Of a DNA stretch of 40,101 nucleotides, positions 6,082-15,137 are shown in pieces. The DNA lies in the NCBI GenBank assembly GCA_041753575.1, contig JBGSUA010000034.1, forward strand, positions 1-40,101. The letters run 5' to 3'. The stretch comes from CG2-30-51-40 sp041753575. Lineage in GTDB: Bacteria; Desulfobacterota; DSM-4660; Desulfatiglandales; Desulfatiglandaceae. Positions within the stretch are counted from its first letter, which is position 1. Every line of letters begins with the position of its first letter. The translations under genes and the position numbers were made by a program. The notes beneath the pieces are model-generated. The model did not search any database, was not told where the DNA came from, and saw only the letters and a program-made list of their open reading frames with translations.

Positions 6082-9068
6082 ACAAGACCTCCGAAGGGGC
6101 CTTTCCAGCACTCCTTTAGAGCCATGATATCTTCGGACATGATCATTTCATCCCCCAGACGGACTGTGAATCTCGCTGTCGGTAAGCATCTGCCTATAAG
6201 GGCCGCAGGTGCGCCCGACATAACGGCTTCAAAGGAGTTTCGATTTTCCTGCGAAACGGTGATTATGAAACGACCCGCTGATTCGGAAAAAAGCCTTCTG
6301 CTTGGTGAGAGGCCTCTCCTGGTTGGGATAAGGGCCAGATCCAGGTCCATTCCGATCTCTCCGGCCATAGCGACCAGGGCAAGGTGCGCACCAAGCCCTC
6401 CCCTGGAAACGGCGTGACAGGATGCCGTCAGTCCTCGTTTGATTGCGAGGCTCAAGAGCTCATAGGCCTTAAGAGACTTATTAGCATCAACTGTAGGCAC
6501 ATTTACGCCCGTATAACCAAGCATCTGGTAGTATTCGCCTCCTCCAAGCTCATCGCTTGTCTCTCCCAGGATATAGACGAGGTCCCCGGCGAATTTTGCA
6601 TCCATAGAGACGCATCCTTCTATGTCTTCTATTACGCTGCAGACTGTAAAGAGAAGTGTGGGAAGTCCTGAAACCCTTCTTCTTTCGCCGTATGGACCCG
6701 CGAGATTGCCGTCAATGTACATACTGTCTTTGCCTGAAAGAAGCGGTATGCCGTATGCCAGGCAGTAGTCCCTGAGCGCCCAGTTTGCCCTCACAAGCTG
6801 AGCGGCCTTGTATTTCCCATCCGGGTTAAGAACGGCATCATATTGAACGGTGGGCCAGCAGAAATTATCAACACCTCCGAGATGTCGGGGATCTCCTCCA
6901 ACTGCCAGAACCTTGCGCACCGCCTCGTCAATTGCGTTTGCGGCCATGTGATAGGTATCTATGGCGGAATAGTGGGGTGCAAGTGCCTGAGATACGGCTA
7001 TGCCTCTTCTGGAAGAAAGGACAGGTCTGACAACTGCTGCATCACCGGGCACATCCCTATGTTTTCCCACCAGAGGCTTGATCACGCTTCCTCCCTGAAC
7101 TTCGTGATCATATTGTCTTACTATCCAGTTTCTTGAGCAGATATTGGGCCTGGCAAGCATGGATTGAAGGATTTTTCCGTACATGCTTGGTTCAGTTATC
7201 ACCGGCTCGGATAATCCCTTCAAAGAGGGAGGAATCCATTCGGCATCGAATTCCCATTTTGGGAACTGAGACTCCAGAAGATCCATTCGCACATAGGCGC
7301 AGGTCTTGCCCTTATAGTCGAGTCTTAGGTATCCCGAGTCAGTAAATTCCCCGATGACGGTACTCTCCACCGCGTGCTTTCGGGAAAGCTCCATAAATCT
7401 TTCCATGTGCACCGGATTTACCGCCAGCGTCATCCTCTCCTGAGATTCTGAGACCCATATCTCCCATTGGTCCAGCCCTTCATATTTCAATGGCACTCGA
7501 TCAAGATCCACCCTGCAGCCGTTACTGAAGCGTGCCGACTCTCCTATCGAGGAGGAAAGCCCTCCTCCTCCGTTATCTGTTATAAAGGAAAACAGGCTTT
7601 CGTCGCGGGCCTCGATAAGGAAATCATGCATCTTTTTCTGGGTATAAGGATCGCCAATCTGGACATGCCCGGCAGGGGTGTGTTCACTGTAGGTCTCGGA
7701 TGCGGCTGTCACGCCGTGAATACCATCCTTTCCGACCCGCCCCCCACACATGATTATAAGATCATCGGGTTTAGCAGCCTTTTCATGGCTGGGCCCCCCT
7801 GCGACCCTTGCGGGCATGATCCCCATTGCAGTAACAAATACCAGGCATTTGCCCAGATAATTTTCATCGAAGAGCAGCAGTCCATAAGGTGTCGGTATTC
7901 CGCTCTTGTTGCCGCCGTCCCTTACACCCTCTATTACTCCGTCCAGAAGGCGTCTTGGATGAAGATGGGGGCTGAGATCTCCGGCGTAGTTGCGGGGGCC
8001 GACGCAGAAGCCGTACATACCGAGTATAAGCCTTGAACCCAGGCCTGTCCCCATCGGGTCCCTGTAGATTCCTACTATTCCTGTAATGGCGCCTCCGTAT
8101 GCCTCCATGTTGGAGGGGCTGTTGTGGGTTTCGCCGGTAATGACGTAGAGGTGGTCTTCGTCGAAACGTCCTACACCGGCATTGTCCCAGAGCACGGAAA
8201 CCACCCAGTCCTTATCTTTCTGGATAGCGAGGGTAGGCGTTTCAATGCAGGTCTTAAAGAGATTGTCAACGTTTAAGGTTTCGCCTGTGGAGAGATCTCT
8301 GTACCTGAAAAGACCCCGGAAGGTGTTGTGATTGCAATGATCGCTCCTGGCCTGGGAGATGTACTCGATCTCAACGTCCGTAGGGAGGTCAAGTCCCATC
8401 TTCTTCCTCTGCTCCCTTATGTCATCGCGGAGAAAATAGTTCCTTATGACAGGGATATCCCTGGGATTCAGGGCGAGATTTCTTTCTCTTGATATCCTCT
8501 CAAGGTCCTGGTCGCTTTCAATCGGAATCTCACGCACGGTAGGGGTTTTGGCCAGTATGACCTTCGGCGTGACATGTCCTATCCCGACTTGAGGGTCCCA
8601 TTCCTTTTTCCCGATGACCTTCCATTGCTGGATGATCTCATTGGCAAGAAGATCTCTGGCTATCCTGGCCGCGTGGTCCCTTATGAGATTGCCTTTAACC
8701 TCGAACAGCTTAGATGTGAATACCGCCTCTCCCTCGCGAAAGGCAATACCCAGCACGTCTTCTATGGCCTCCTGAGCGGTGCTTCCGGCCGTATCCCTTA
8801 CTCCCGGCCTGTAGCCGACCCAGATAAGCCAGTCAAAATCCTCGGCGATAGGAGAATATGAGGATTCCTCTGTCACGGGGTTTGTGAAAAGATCCTCTCT
8901 GATTTTTTCAAGCTTTGATTGATCTAGTTGGGCGTCTATTGTCAGTACCCTGATTACCCTGATCTCGTTAACCTCATATCCAAAATATTCCTTAGACTTT
9001 TTCTTTATGCTGCAGCCTTCGGCATCCAGAAGTTCTTTCTTCAGTCTTATTTCCAATCTAGCAGGCAT
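6078..9068 (-). CDS. purL: Phosphoribosylformylglycinamidine synthase PurL (large, with PurS-like N-terminus)
   Basis: PurL catalyses ATP-dependent conversion of FGAR plus ammonia to FGAM. The product is 996 residues. Residues 1-160 look like two PurS-type halves: RLKKELLDAEGCSIKKKSKE, then GVRDTAGSTAQEAIEDVLG with VFTSKLFEVKG, which echoes PurS. The catalytic body follows, with SDHCNHNTF (242-250), the ATP/Mg phrase GETHNSPSNMEAYGGAITG, GKDGIHGVTAASE and DNGGGGLSSSIGESARFSNG. A second half repeats the PurM-like fold (SRGGLGAHLALVAMAGE). It thus matches the large PurL architecture without the glutaminase domain, which is the separate downstream purQ. ATG 9068 is preferred (AAGGTGG upstream) over a GTG three codons earlier. 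Confidence 0.95.
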   Translation of the reverse strand: MPARLEIRLKKELLDAEGCSIKKKSKEYFGYEVNEIRVIRVLTIDAQLDQSKLEKIREDLFTNPVTEESSYSPIAEDFDWLIWVGYRPGVRDTAGSTAQEAIEDVLGIAFREGEAVFTSKLFEVKGNLIRDHAARIARDLLANEIIQQWKVIGKKEWDPQVGIGHVTPKVILAKTPTVREIPIESDQDLERISRERNLALNPRDIPVIRNYFLRDDIREQRKKMGLDLPTDVEIEYISQARSDHCNHNTFRGLFRYRDLSTGETLNVDNLFKTCIETPTLAIQKDKDWVVSVLWDNAGVGRFDEDHLYVITGETHNSPSNMEAYGGAITGIVGIYRDPMGTGLGSRLILGMYGFCVGPRNYAGDLSPHLHPRRLLDGVIEGVRDGGNKSGIPTPYGLLLFDENYLGKCLVFVTAMGIMPARVAGGPSHEKAAKPDDLIIMCGGRVGKDGIHGVTAASETYSEHTPAGHVQIGDPYTQKKMHDFLIEARDESLFSFITDNGGGGLSSSIGESARFSNGCRVDLDRVPLKYEGLDQWEIWVSESQERMTLAVNPVHMERFMELSRKHAVESTVIGEFTDSGYLRLDYKGKTCAYVRMDLLESQFPKWEFDAEWIPPSLKGLSEPVITEPSMYGKILQSMLARPNICSRNWIVRQYDHEVQGGSVIKPLVGKHRDVPGDAAVVRPVLSSRRGIAVSQALAPHYSAIDTYHMAANAIDEAVRKVLAVGGDPRHLGGVDNFCWPTVQYDAVLNPDGKYKAAQLVRANWALRDYCLAYGIPLLSGKDSMYIDGNLAGPYGERRRVSGLPTLLFTVCSVIEDIEGCVSMDAKFAGDLVYILGETSDELGGGEYYQMLGYTGVNVPTVDANKSLKAYELLSLAIKRGLTASCHAVSRGGLGAHLALVAMAGEIGMDLDLALIPTRRGLSPSRRLFSESAGRFIITVSQENRNSFEAVMSGAPAALIGRCLPTARFTVRLGDEMIMSEDIMALKECWKGPFGGLV

Positions 9069-9530
9069 ATCTTCCACCTTGGAGCAATTATGCTCAGTTT
9101 ACATTCCACTCTAAAGCAACTATGAAGGGGAGTCAATATCATGGCCCCCCTGATCAGACACGGCCAGGGCCTTTTCTTTTCAGACAATTGTTCCATTCTT
9201 GCTTTACCTTAAAGTGAGGGGGTCTTATTGACGGTTGAAATAGATCAGCTCCATGAGTATATTTTCAAAAAAGAAGAACAGACGGCTTCGCATAAAGTCT
9301 AAATTGGGGCGGAAAAGAAAAGGGCTCCATATATGAGTCGCGCGCAAATTGGCACCCGCCCGAAGGGTGGGTCACCTGGATGTAGCGTGGATAATTCCGA
9401 GGAGTGAAGCGTAGTTATACTTACGCTGCGACGACGACGGATAAAGCGAAACGAAGTAGATGGGCTTTCTATGAAGCCGTTAACGGTGACTTTTACTTGA
9501 GAAATAATACGGAGAAGCAGGTTTTAGAAA
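9069..9530. other. 462-bp gene-free, hairpin-rich stretch before the AAA+ gene
   Basis: No convincing gene. Three compact inverted repeats sit in order on the plus strand: an 8-bp stem with a GAA triloop (ACCCGCCC 9354-9361 / GGGTGGGT 9365-9372), AGCGTA (9408-9413) / TACGCT (9422-9427), and GGCTT (9463-9467) / AAGCC (9474-9478). CCGTTAACGG (9477-9486) is a perfect 10-bp palindrome. The spacing would suit a structured 5' leader or small RNA for the downstream gene, or a decayed mobile element. I do not recognise a known riboswitch. The coding sequences on either side point away from this region, so promoters for purL and for the AAA+ gene must lie here or nearby. Confidence 0.4.
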
Positions 9531-11363
9531 ATGGAAAAAGAACATGTCGAAAGCAAGACTTTGGAATCAACAGGAAAGGTTCCTTCACAGCATGAACTCG
9601 AAAAGGAGCTAAGCGATTATCTTTCCAAGAAATATGGTAACCGCGTAAAGATAATATCTCCATTTGTTTTTCCCAGAAAGGAAGAGGCTGGAACAGCCGA
9701 TGGCCCCGGGCTGGATGAATCCGGTCAGTCACCGGCCTTTGATATGTTGCCCGAGGAAATGGAGTCATATCTTGACAGCTATGTGGTGAAGCAGCATCAA
9801 GCCAAGGCTGTGCTGGCTACAAAGGTGTGTACCCATTTTAACAGGACGCGGCTCACCAGGAGCGCTTCGGGCAGAAAAAGACCATCAGGCGTCGGAATGA
9901 TAAAGAACAACGTCCTGATGATAGGCCCTACAGGTGTAGGCAAGACTTATATCGTCAAGCTCATAGCCCAGAAGCTGGGCGTTCCCTTTGTAAAGGGGGA
10001 CGCGACAAAATTCAGTGAGACCGGTTATGTGGGAGGCGATGTGGAGGATTTGATAAGGGATCTGCTCTATGAGGCAAACGAGAATATTTCCCTCGCTGAA
10101 AACGGAATCGTGTATCTGGATGAGATAGACAAGATAGCCTCCGCACAAAATTTAATAGGACATGATGTTTCCCGAACAGGCGTCCAGAGAGCCCTTCTCA
10201 AGCCCATGGAGGAGACGGAGGTTGATCTGAAGGTCCCGCATGATCCCATTTCTCAGATCCAGGCAATAGAACAGTACCGAAAGACCGGCAAGAGGGAAAA
10301 ACGGGTTGTCAACACCAGGAATATTCTTTTTATTATGAGCGGTGCCTTCAGCGGTCTTGCGCCTATCATCAAGAAGAGACTCCAGAGTCAGGGAATCGGC
10401 TTTGAGGCCGATGTCAGGCCAACTGAGGTTCCCTGGGAGATCCTCAAACAGGTGACTGCCCAGGACCTCGTAGAGTTCGGCTTTGAGTCCGAGTTTGTTG
10501 GCAGGCTTCCTGTCATTGTGGTTTTTGACGAGCTTAACCGAGATGACCTTGTCGAGATACTTAGAAATCCTAATAACCCCATACTCATGAGCAAGAGGAT
10601 GGATTTCAAGGCCTACGGCATTGAGATAAGGTTCGAGGAAGATGCCCTGGTCGGGATCGCGGCTCTTGCTGCCGCTGAAAAAACCGGGGCGAGAGGGCTC
10701 GTAAGCAGTATTGAGAGGGTGCTGATACCGTTTGAGAAAAAACTGCCCTCGACAGGAATTTCGCGGTTTCTCGTTACCTCTGAAGTAGTGGCGGAACCGG
10801 AGGCGCAGCTAAAGAGGCTTCTCGCCTCTCCGGAAGATCCCGAGATTGAGGCGCGATTCCAGCAGGCCTCGGAGAAGGAATTATACAGCATCAAACAATA
10901 TGTCTTTCAGAGGACCGCTGAATTCGAAAAGAAATCAGGCCTGAAACTATATGAAGGCCGGGTTGACATAATCGCATGGATATGTATGGAGACCACTACT
11001 GACGTAAACAGCGCCTGTGATGAGTTCCGTCAGATGTACAAAGATGTAAAGGGGAAAGAGGAAAGTCTCCTGGTGGAGCTTGATCTCGCTATTGCCTTCG
11101 AAGAGGAGGCCATTGATGAGATAATAAGTCGCGCAGTTAGATCGCGCCAGGATGTCTCCGTGATCGTGGATCAGATCGCGAGAAGACTTGAATACGGCCT
11201 TAAGCTTGTCAAGGATCGCTCAATGCTTGATAAATTTACCCTGACAACGGAGGCGATAAATGATCCAGAGGCATTCCTTAACGATCTTATAAAGCGTTTC
11301 TATAGGCAGAAACCCTTATGTCCTGAGGAGGATCCTTCCGAAGGCATAAAGGTTGCCGATTGA
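9531..11363 (+). CDS. ClpX-like AAA+ ATPase with C-terminal extension
   Basis: The 610-residue product has the ClpX core: Walker A GPTGVGKT (132-139), pore loop GYVG (165-168), Walker B VYLDEIDK (194-201), arginine finger in EFVGRLPVI (R325) and sensor-2 TGARGL (R388). The IGF tripeptide that docks ClpX onto ClpP appears to be kept (289-291, in QGIGFEAD). It differs from ClpX in two ways. The four-Cys zinc domain is absent, replaced by a charged region (1-75). About 180 residues are added after the lid. That extension contains a stretch (521-587) resembling the lid itself (366-431), see findings. I infer a protein unfoldase working alone or with ClpP on special substrates. ATG 9531 is chosen as it begins the conserved charged start; GGAGAAGCAGG lies upstream. 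Confidence 0.85.
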   Translation: MEKEHVESKTLESTGKVPSQHELEKELSDYLSKKYGNRVKIISPFVFPRKEEAGTADGPGLDESGQSPAFDMLPEEMESYLDSYVVKQHQAKAVLATKVCTHFNRTRLTRSASGRKRPSGVGMIKNNVLMIGPTGVGKTYIVKLIAQKLGVPFVKGDATKFSETGYVGGDVEDLIRDLLYEANENISLAENGIVYLDEIDKIASAQNLIGHDVSRTGVQRALLKPMEETEVDLKVPHDPISQIQAIEQYRKTGKREKRVVNTRNILFIMSGAFSGLAPIIKKRLQSQGIGFEADVRPTEVPWEILKQVTAQDLVEFGFESEFVGRLPVIVVFDELNRDDLVEILRNPNNPILMSKRMDFKAYGIEIRFEEDALVGIAALAAAEKTGARGLVSSIERVLIPFEKKLPSTGISRFLVTSEVVAEPEAQLKRLLASPEDPEIEARFQQASEKELYSIKQYVFQRTAEFEKKSGLKLYEGRVDIIAWICMETTTDVNSACDEFRQMYKDVKGKEESLLVELDLAIAFEEEAIDEIISRAVRSRQDVSVIVDQIARRLEYGLKLVKDRSMLDKFTLTTEAINDPEAFLNDLIKRFYRQKPLCPEEDPSEGIKVAD

Positions 11364-11419
11364 GAGAAATGAGCTTGGTAAGCGGGCCGGTGAGGGCTAA
11401 TGCCTCAAGGGTGGTTTAA

Positions 11420-12613
11420 ATGATAGGAATATCAAAACTATATTGCGGCACGGTCGAGGCATCTGATCCGTTACGCTACGGAAGACGATCCAGGGATCTT
11501 CCTTCCCATCTCCTGCAATTTTCCATGGACAAAAAGCCCGTGGTGGTCTGGAATGTAACAAGAGCCTGCAACCTCAACTGCATCCATTGCTATGCCGGCG
11601 CCGGAGAAGGAAAGCCGAGGGGGGAAGAACTCTCCCATGATGATGGATTAAGGCTAATTGATGATCTGGCTCTTTTCGGGGTTCCCGTCATTCTCTTTTC
11701 AGGGGGTGAGCCCCTTATGAGGCCTGATCTCAATGACCTTTCAAGCTATGCGGTTGATAAGGGCTTGAGGGCCGTGATTTCCACCAACGGGACCCTGATA
11801 ACCAAAAAAAAAGCTAAGGAGCTAAAGGCGATAGGGCTATCCTATGTTGGTGTCAGCCTGGACGGCCTTGAGAGCGTTAATGACCGTTTCAGAGGTAAGA
11901 GCGGGGCCTTCTCACTGGCCATGAGCGGAATAAGGAACAGTATGGAGGCCGGCCTCAAGGTCGGATTGCGATTTACCATAAACAGGTATAATACTGGAGA
12001 GATACCTCATATCTTTGACCTTCTTGAAGAATACAGGATACCCAGGGTCTGTTTTTACCACCTTGTCTATGCCGGAAGGGGCTCTCAGATGATTGACCAG
12101 GATCTCAACCTGGAGGAGACAAGAGAGGCGGTTGACTTGATAATGGATCGCACCCGCATCCTCCATGAGAAGGGATTTCCTGTAGAGGTGCTTACGGTGG
12201 ACAACCATGCCGACGGGCCGTATCTCTATATGAGGATGGTGAGGGAGGGCAATCCCAGGGCCGAGAAGGTTTTTGAACTCCTTAAAATGAACGAAGGGAA
12301 CAGCTCAGGCCGGGGCATAGGATGCGTGAGCTGGGACGGTTCTGTCCATGCCGATCAATTCTGGCGCCATCTGAGTTTCGGCAATGTTCTTGAAAGACCT
12401 TTCAGCGAAATATGGCAGGACCTCTCGCATCCGATCATGGCAAAGCTCAAGGACAGGAAAAAGTATGTAAAAGGGCGCTGCGCTGAGTGCAGATGGCTTT
12501 CTGTATGCGGAGGCAATTTCAGGGTGAGGGCCGAGGCGGTGACAGGGGACCTGTGGTCGCCTGACCCGGCCTGTTATCTGACCGATGAGGAAATAAAGGG
12601 GGAGAAGATCTGA
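11420..12613 (+). CDS. ahbC: Radical SAM 12,18-didecarboxysiroheme deacetylase AhbC
   Basis: In the siroheme-dependent heme pathway AhbC removes the acetate side chains of 12,18-didecarboxysiroheme to give Fe-coproporphyrin III. The protein begins MIGISKLYCGTVEASDPLRYG, a start I associate with AhbC, and carries the radical SAM cluster motif CNLNCIHC (Cys50, 54, 57). SAM-binding signatures follow (SGGEPLMR, STNGTL, SLDGLE). A C-terminal SPASM-like region (GCVSWDG, then CAECRWLSVCGG and a late Cys) is likely to hold an auxiliary 4Fe-4S cluster. 397 residues. It opens a tightly packed operon: its stop overlaps the hemB ATG by one base. Assignment relative to AhbD rests on the N-terminus and on the better AhbD match of the other gene. 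Confidence 0.9.
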   Translation: MIGISKLYCGTVEASDPLRYGRRSRDLPSHLLQFSMDKKPVVVWNVTRACNLNCIHCYAGAGEGKPRGEELSHDDGLRLIDDLALFGVPVILFSGGEPLMRPDLNDLSSYAVDKGLRAVISTNGTLITKKKAKELKAIGLSYVGVSLDGLESVNDRFRGKSGAFSLAMSGIRNSMEAGLKVGLRFTINRYNTGEIPHIFDLLEEYRIPRVCFYHLVYAGRGSQMIDQDLNLEETREAVDLIMDRTRILHEKGFPVEVLTVDNHADGPYLYMRMVREGNPRAEKVFELLKMNEGNSSGRGIGCVSWDGSVHADQFWRHLSFGNVLERPFSEIWQDLSHPIMAKLKDRKKYVKGRCAECRWLSVCGGNFRVRAEAVTGDLWSPDPACYLTDEEIKGEKI

Positions 12614-13578
12614 TGCTCATTAGACCTCGCAGGCTCAGGAGAACCGCGGCCATAAGAGATATGGTCAGGGAGACAAAGGTTTCGCCTGATGACTTTATCG
12701 CGCCTTTATTTGTCGCCCATGGAAGCGGCATCAAAGAGCCCATAGTTTCCATGCCGGGCCAGTTCAGGTTTTCTCCGGATACCGTCTCCCGGGAGGTTGA
12801 GGAACTCCAGGGCCTTGGGATTCCAGCAGTGATTCTTTTTGGACTGCCTGATCACAAAGACGAATCAGGAAGCCGCTCATGGGCCGATGACGGTGTTGTG
12901 CAGATGGCAATAAGTGAGATCAAGGGCAGGGTCCCGTCCATGGTGGTAATAACCGATGTGTGCCTTTGCGAATACACCAGCCACGGCCACTGCGGTGTCC
13001 TTAAGGGAGCAGTGGTTGACAATGACGAAACGGTTGAACTTCTGGCCAGACAGGCCGTTTCCCACGCCAAAGCAGGTGCCGATATGGTTGCGCCTTCGGA
13101 TATGATGGATGGACGCATCGGTGCGGTTAGAAAGGCCCTTGATGCTGAAGGGTACATGGAGACCGCTGTAATGGCTTATTCGGCCAAATATGCCTCCGGT
13201 TTCTACGGCCCCTTCCGGGACGCAGCGGATTCCGCTCCCCAATTCGGAGACAGGTCTTCCTATCAGATGGATCCTGCCAACGCAAGGGAAGCGCTTCGTG
13301 AGATAAGACTGGACATTGAGGAAGGTGCTGACATTGTCATGGTAAAGCCCGCACTCGCCTATCTTGATATTATTAGAACCGTCCGACAGGAGACGCTTCT
13401 TCCACTTGCCGCGTATAACGTAAGCGGAGAATATGCCATGGTCAAGGCCGCCGCTCAGAATGGATGGATAGACGGTAGAAGGGTGATGCTGGAGATTCTG
13501 ACTGCGATAAGGCGGGCCGGGGCGGATCTGATACTGACATATTTTGCCAGGGAGGCGGCCATGGAGTTGAATGCATGA
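12613..13578 (+). CDS. hemB: Delta-aminolevulinic acid dehydratase (porphobilinogen synthase)
   Basis: HemB condenses two 5-aminolevulinate molecules to porphobilinogen, the first shared step of all tetrapyrroles. The two Schiff-base lysines are visible: Lys192 in AYSAKYASGFYGPFRDA and Lys245 in MVKPAL. The cysteine-rich active-site zinc motif DVCLCEYTSHGHCG (Cys117, 119, 127) marks it as the zinc-dependent type and not the Mg/Asp-rich type. 321 residues, full length. It lies inside the ahb operon: its ATG overlaps the ahbC stop by one base and its TGA overlaps the ahbD ATG by 4 bases, so precursor supply and late heme synthesis are probably coexpressed. Confidence 0.97.
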   Translation: MLIRPRRLRRTAAIRDMVRETKVSPDDFIAPLFVAHGSGIKEPIVSMPGQFRFSPDTVSREVEELQGLGIPAVILFGLPDHKDESGSRSWADDGVVQMAISEIKGRVPSMVVITDVCLCEYTSHGHCGVLKGAVVDNDETVELLARQAVSHAKAGADMVAPSDMMDGRIGAVRKALDAEGYMETAVMAYSAKYASGFYGPFRDAADSAPQFGDRSSYQMDPANAREALREIRLDIEEGADIVMVKPALAYLDIIRTVRQETLLPLAAYNVSGEYAMVKAAAQNGWIDGRRVMLEILTAIRRAGADLILTYFAREAAMELNA

Positions 13579-14690
13579 AGGAGTCGGAACAGGCAAGCGG
13601 CCCGGGAGCGCATCAGCCAAGACTTGTTGCCTGGGAGATAACCAGGAGATGCAATCTTAATTGCGTCCACTGCAGGGCATCATCTGAGAGGGGACCCTAT
13701 CCCGGCGAACTTGACCACGGCCGGTGTATTGAAATCCTCAATGAGATAGGACGCACGGGCAATCCCATCGTTATCCTCACGGGCGGAGAGCCCCTTTTAA
13801 GGGCAGACGTCTTTGACTTGGCAAGGCATGGCGCCTCCCTGGGCCATAGGATGGTTATGGCCACAAACGGTACCCTTCTTGATGGCGATACAGCCAGTAA
13901 AATCAGGGAATCCGGCATACAAAGGGTGAGTATTTCCCTAGACGGGAAAGGGGCCCCCGAGCACGACTCCTTCAGAAGGGTTCCCGGCGCGTTTGCAGGC
14001 GCCCTGGCAGGGATAGATGCCCTCAAGAGGGAGGGAATCGAATTCCAGATAAATACTACCGTCACAAGGCACAATATATCGAGCATTAAGTCCATTATGG
14101 ATCTTGCGGTCAGGCTCGGTGCCGCGGCCCACCACCTCTTTCTATTGGTGCCTACGGGACGGGCGAGGGAGATGTCCTCACAGGAAATAGATGCGGATCA
14201 GTACGAGAGACTTCTCACCTGGCTTTGCAGTGTAAGGGAAACAGTCCCCCTTCATGTCAAGGCCACCTGCGCTCCTCACTATTACAGGGTTTTAAGGCAG
14301 GAGGCTCACAGGAGAGGTGAGAGTGTGACCTTTGAAAGATACGGCCTTGATGCCGTGAGTCGCGGCTGCCTCGGCGGGACTTCCTTTTGCTTCATATCAT
14401 ACGACGGGATAGTCCAACCTTGCGGATACCTGGAGCTTAACTGCGGCGACCTCAAGAGGTCTTCTTTTGACGAGGTGTGGAAGGGATCTGAGGTCTTCAA
14501 TAGACTTCGTAATTTTGATGAGTACAAAGGAAAATGTGGAGAATGTGAGTATCTGCGCGTTTGCGGGGGATGCAGGGCCAGGGCATTTGAGTCCACGGGG
14601 GATTACATGGCTGAAGAGCCCCTTTGCGCCTATGTCCCCGTGGGAAAGGGCAAGGGACAAGGCAAACGTGGGCCTGTGTCTGGTGAATAA
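13575..14690 (+). CDS. ahbD: Radical SAM heme synthase AhbD (Fe-coproporphyrin III decarboxylase)
   Basis: AhbD oxidatively decarboxylates two propionates of Fe-coproporphyrin III to vinyl groups, giving heme b without oxygen. The radical SAM motif is CNLNCVHC (Cys26, 30, 33) after LVAWEITRR, a phrasing I know from AhbD proteins. Other matches to that family are LTGGEPLLR, FQINTTVTRHN, HLFLLVPTGRA, KATCAPHYYR, SRGCLGGTSFCFIS and the SPASM tail CGECEYLRVCGGCRARA. 371 residues. The start shares four bases with the hemB stop (ATGA), and the stop TAA is directly followed by the ATG of the siroheme decarboxylase gene. Confidence 0.93.
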   Translation: MKESEQASGPGAHQPRLVAWEITRRCNLNCVHCRASSERGPYPGELDHGRCIEILNEIGRTGNPIVILTGGEPLLRADVFDLARHGASLGHRMVMATNGTLLDGDTASKIRESGIQRVSISLDGKGAPEHDSFRRVPGAFAGALAGIDALKREGIEFQINTTVTRHNISSIKSIMDLAVRLGAAAHHLFLLVPTGRAREMSSQEIDADQYERLLTWLCSVRETVPLHVKATCAPHYYRVLRQEAHRRGESVTFERYGLDAVSRGCLGGTSFCFISYDGIVQPCGYLELNCGDLKRSSFDEVWKGSEVFNRLRNFDEYKGKCGECEYLRVCGGCRARAFESTGDYMAEEPLCAYVPVGKGKGQGKRGPVSGE

Positions 14691-15137
14691 ATGGACGCCG
14701 TAGATAGGGGGATCCTCAATGAGATCCAGTCCGACTTTCCGATTGCGGAGCGGCCCTATGAGCTCATAGGTGGGAGGCTGGGGCTGGATGAGGACGAGGT
14801 CATAAGGCGGATAGGCGTCCTCAAGGCGGAGGGAGTGATAAGGCGTATCGGAGCCAGCTTTAATTCCAGACGTCTCAATTTTTCATCCACTCTCTGCGCG
14901 GCGCGGGTTTCCGAAGACAAGATCGGAGAGTTTGTTTCGGTTGTGAATGAATATCCCGGCGTTACCCATAACTATCGCAGAAATGGGCCCTATAATATCT
15001 GGTTCACATTAATTGCCAAAGATCGTGATGTGATATCGGCTATCCTTCATAAGATCGCGGGCAAGACCGGCATAAGCGATATACTGGATCTTCCGGCTAT
15101 AAAAACATTCAAAATAAAGGTTGACTTTGAGGTCTAG
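14691..15137 (+). CDS. Siroheme decarboxylase subunit (AhbA/AhbB, Lrp/AsnC-like)
   Basis: AhbA and AhbB form a heterodimer that removes two acetate carboxyls from siroheme, giving 12,18-didecarboxysiroheme for AhbC. The 148-residue product has an N-terminal helix-turn-helix of Lrp/AsnC type (MDAVDRGILNEIQSDFPI, then RIGVLKAEGVIRRIGASF) and the ligand-binding half with VTHNYRRNGPYNIWFTLIA, whose His and Tyr are typical of AhbA/B and NirD/L/G/H proteins. It starts immediately after the ahbD stop. I cannot tell AhbA from AhbB. Only one such gene is here; the partner is probably elsewhere in the genome. A true transcription regulator is less likely given the operon and the HNYRR motif. Confidence 0.85.
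   Translation: MDAVDRGILNEIQSDFPIAERPYELIGGRLGLDEDEVIRRIGVLKAEGVIRRIGASFNSRRLNFSSTLCAARVSEDKIGEFVSVVNEYPGVTHNYRRNGPYNIWFTLIAKDRDVISAILHKIAGKTGISDILDLPAIKTFKIKVDFEV

Noticed and set aside
7467..8036. 189-codon plus-strand open frame
   Set aside because: Antisense to purL, whose reading frame is fully conserved there; composition looks like a shadow frame.
9404..9595. 63-codon frame upstream of the ClpX-like gene
   Set aside because: Needs a GTG start, runs through the hairpin region, and overlaps the start of a well-supported gene in another frame.
12877..13620. 247-codon minus-strand open frame
   Set aside because: Antisense to hemB and the start of ahbD; no recognisable motif and no ribosome site.
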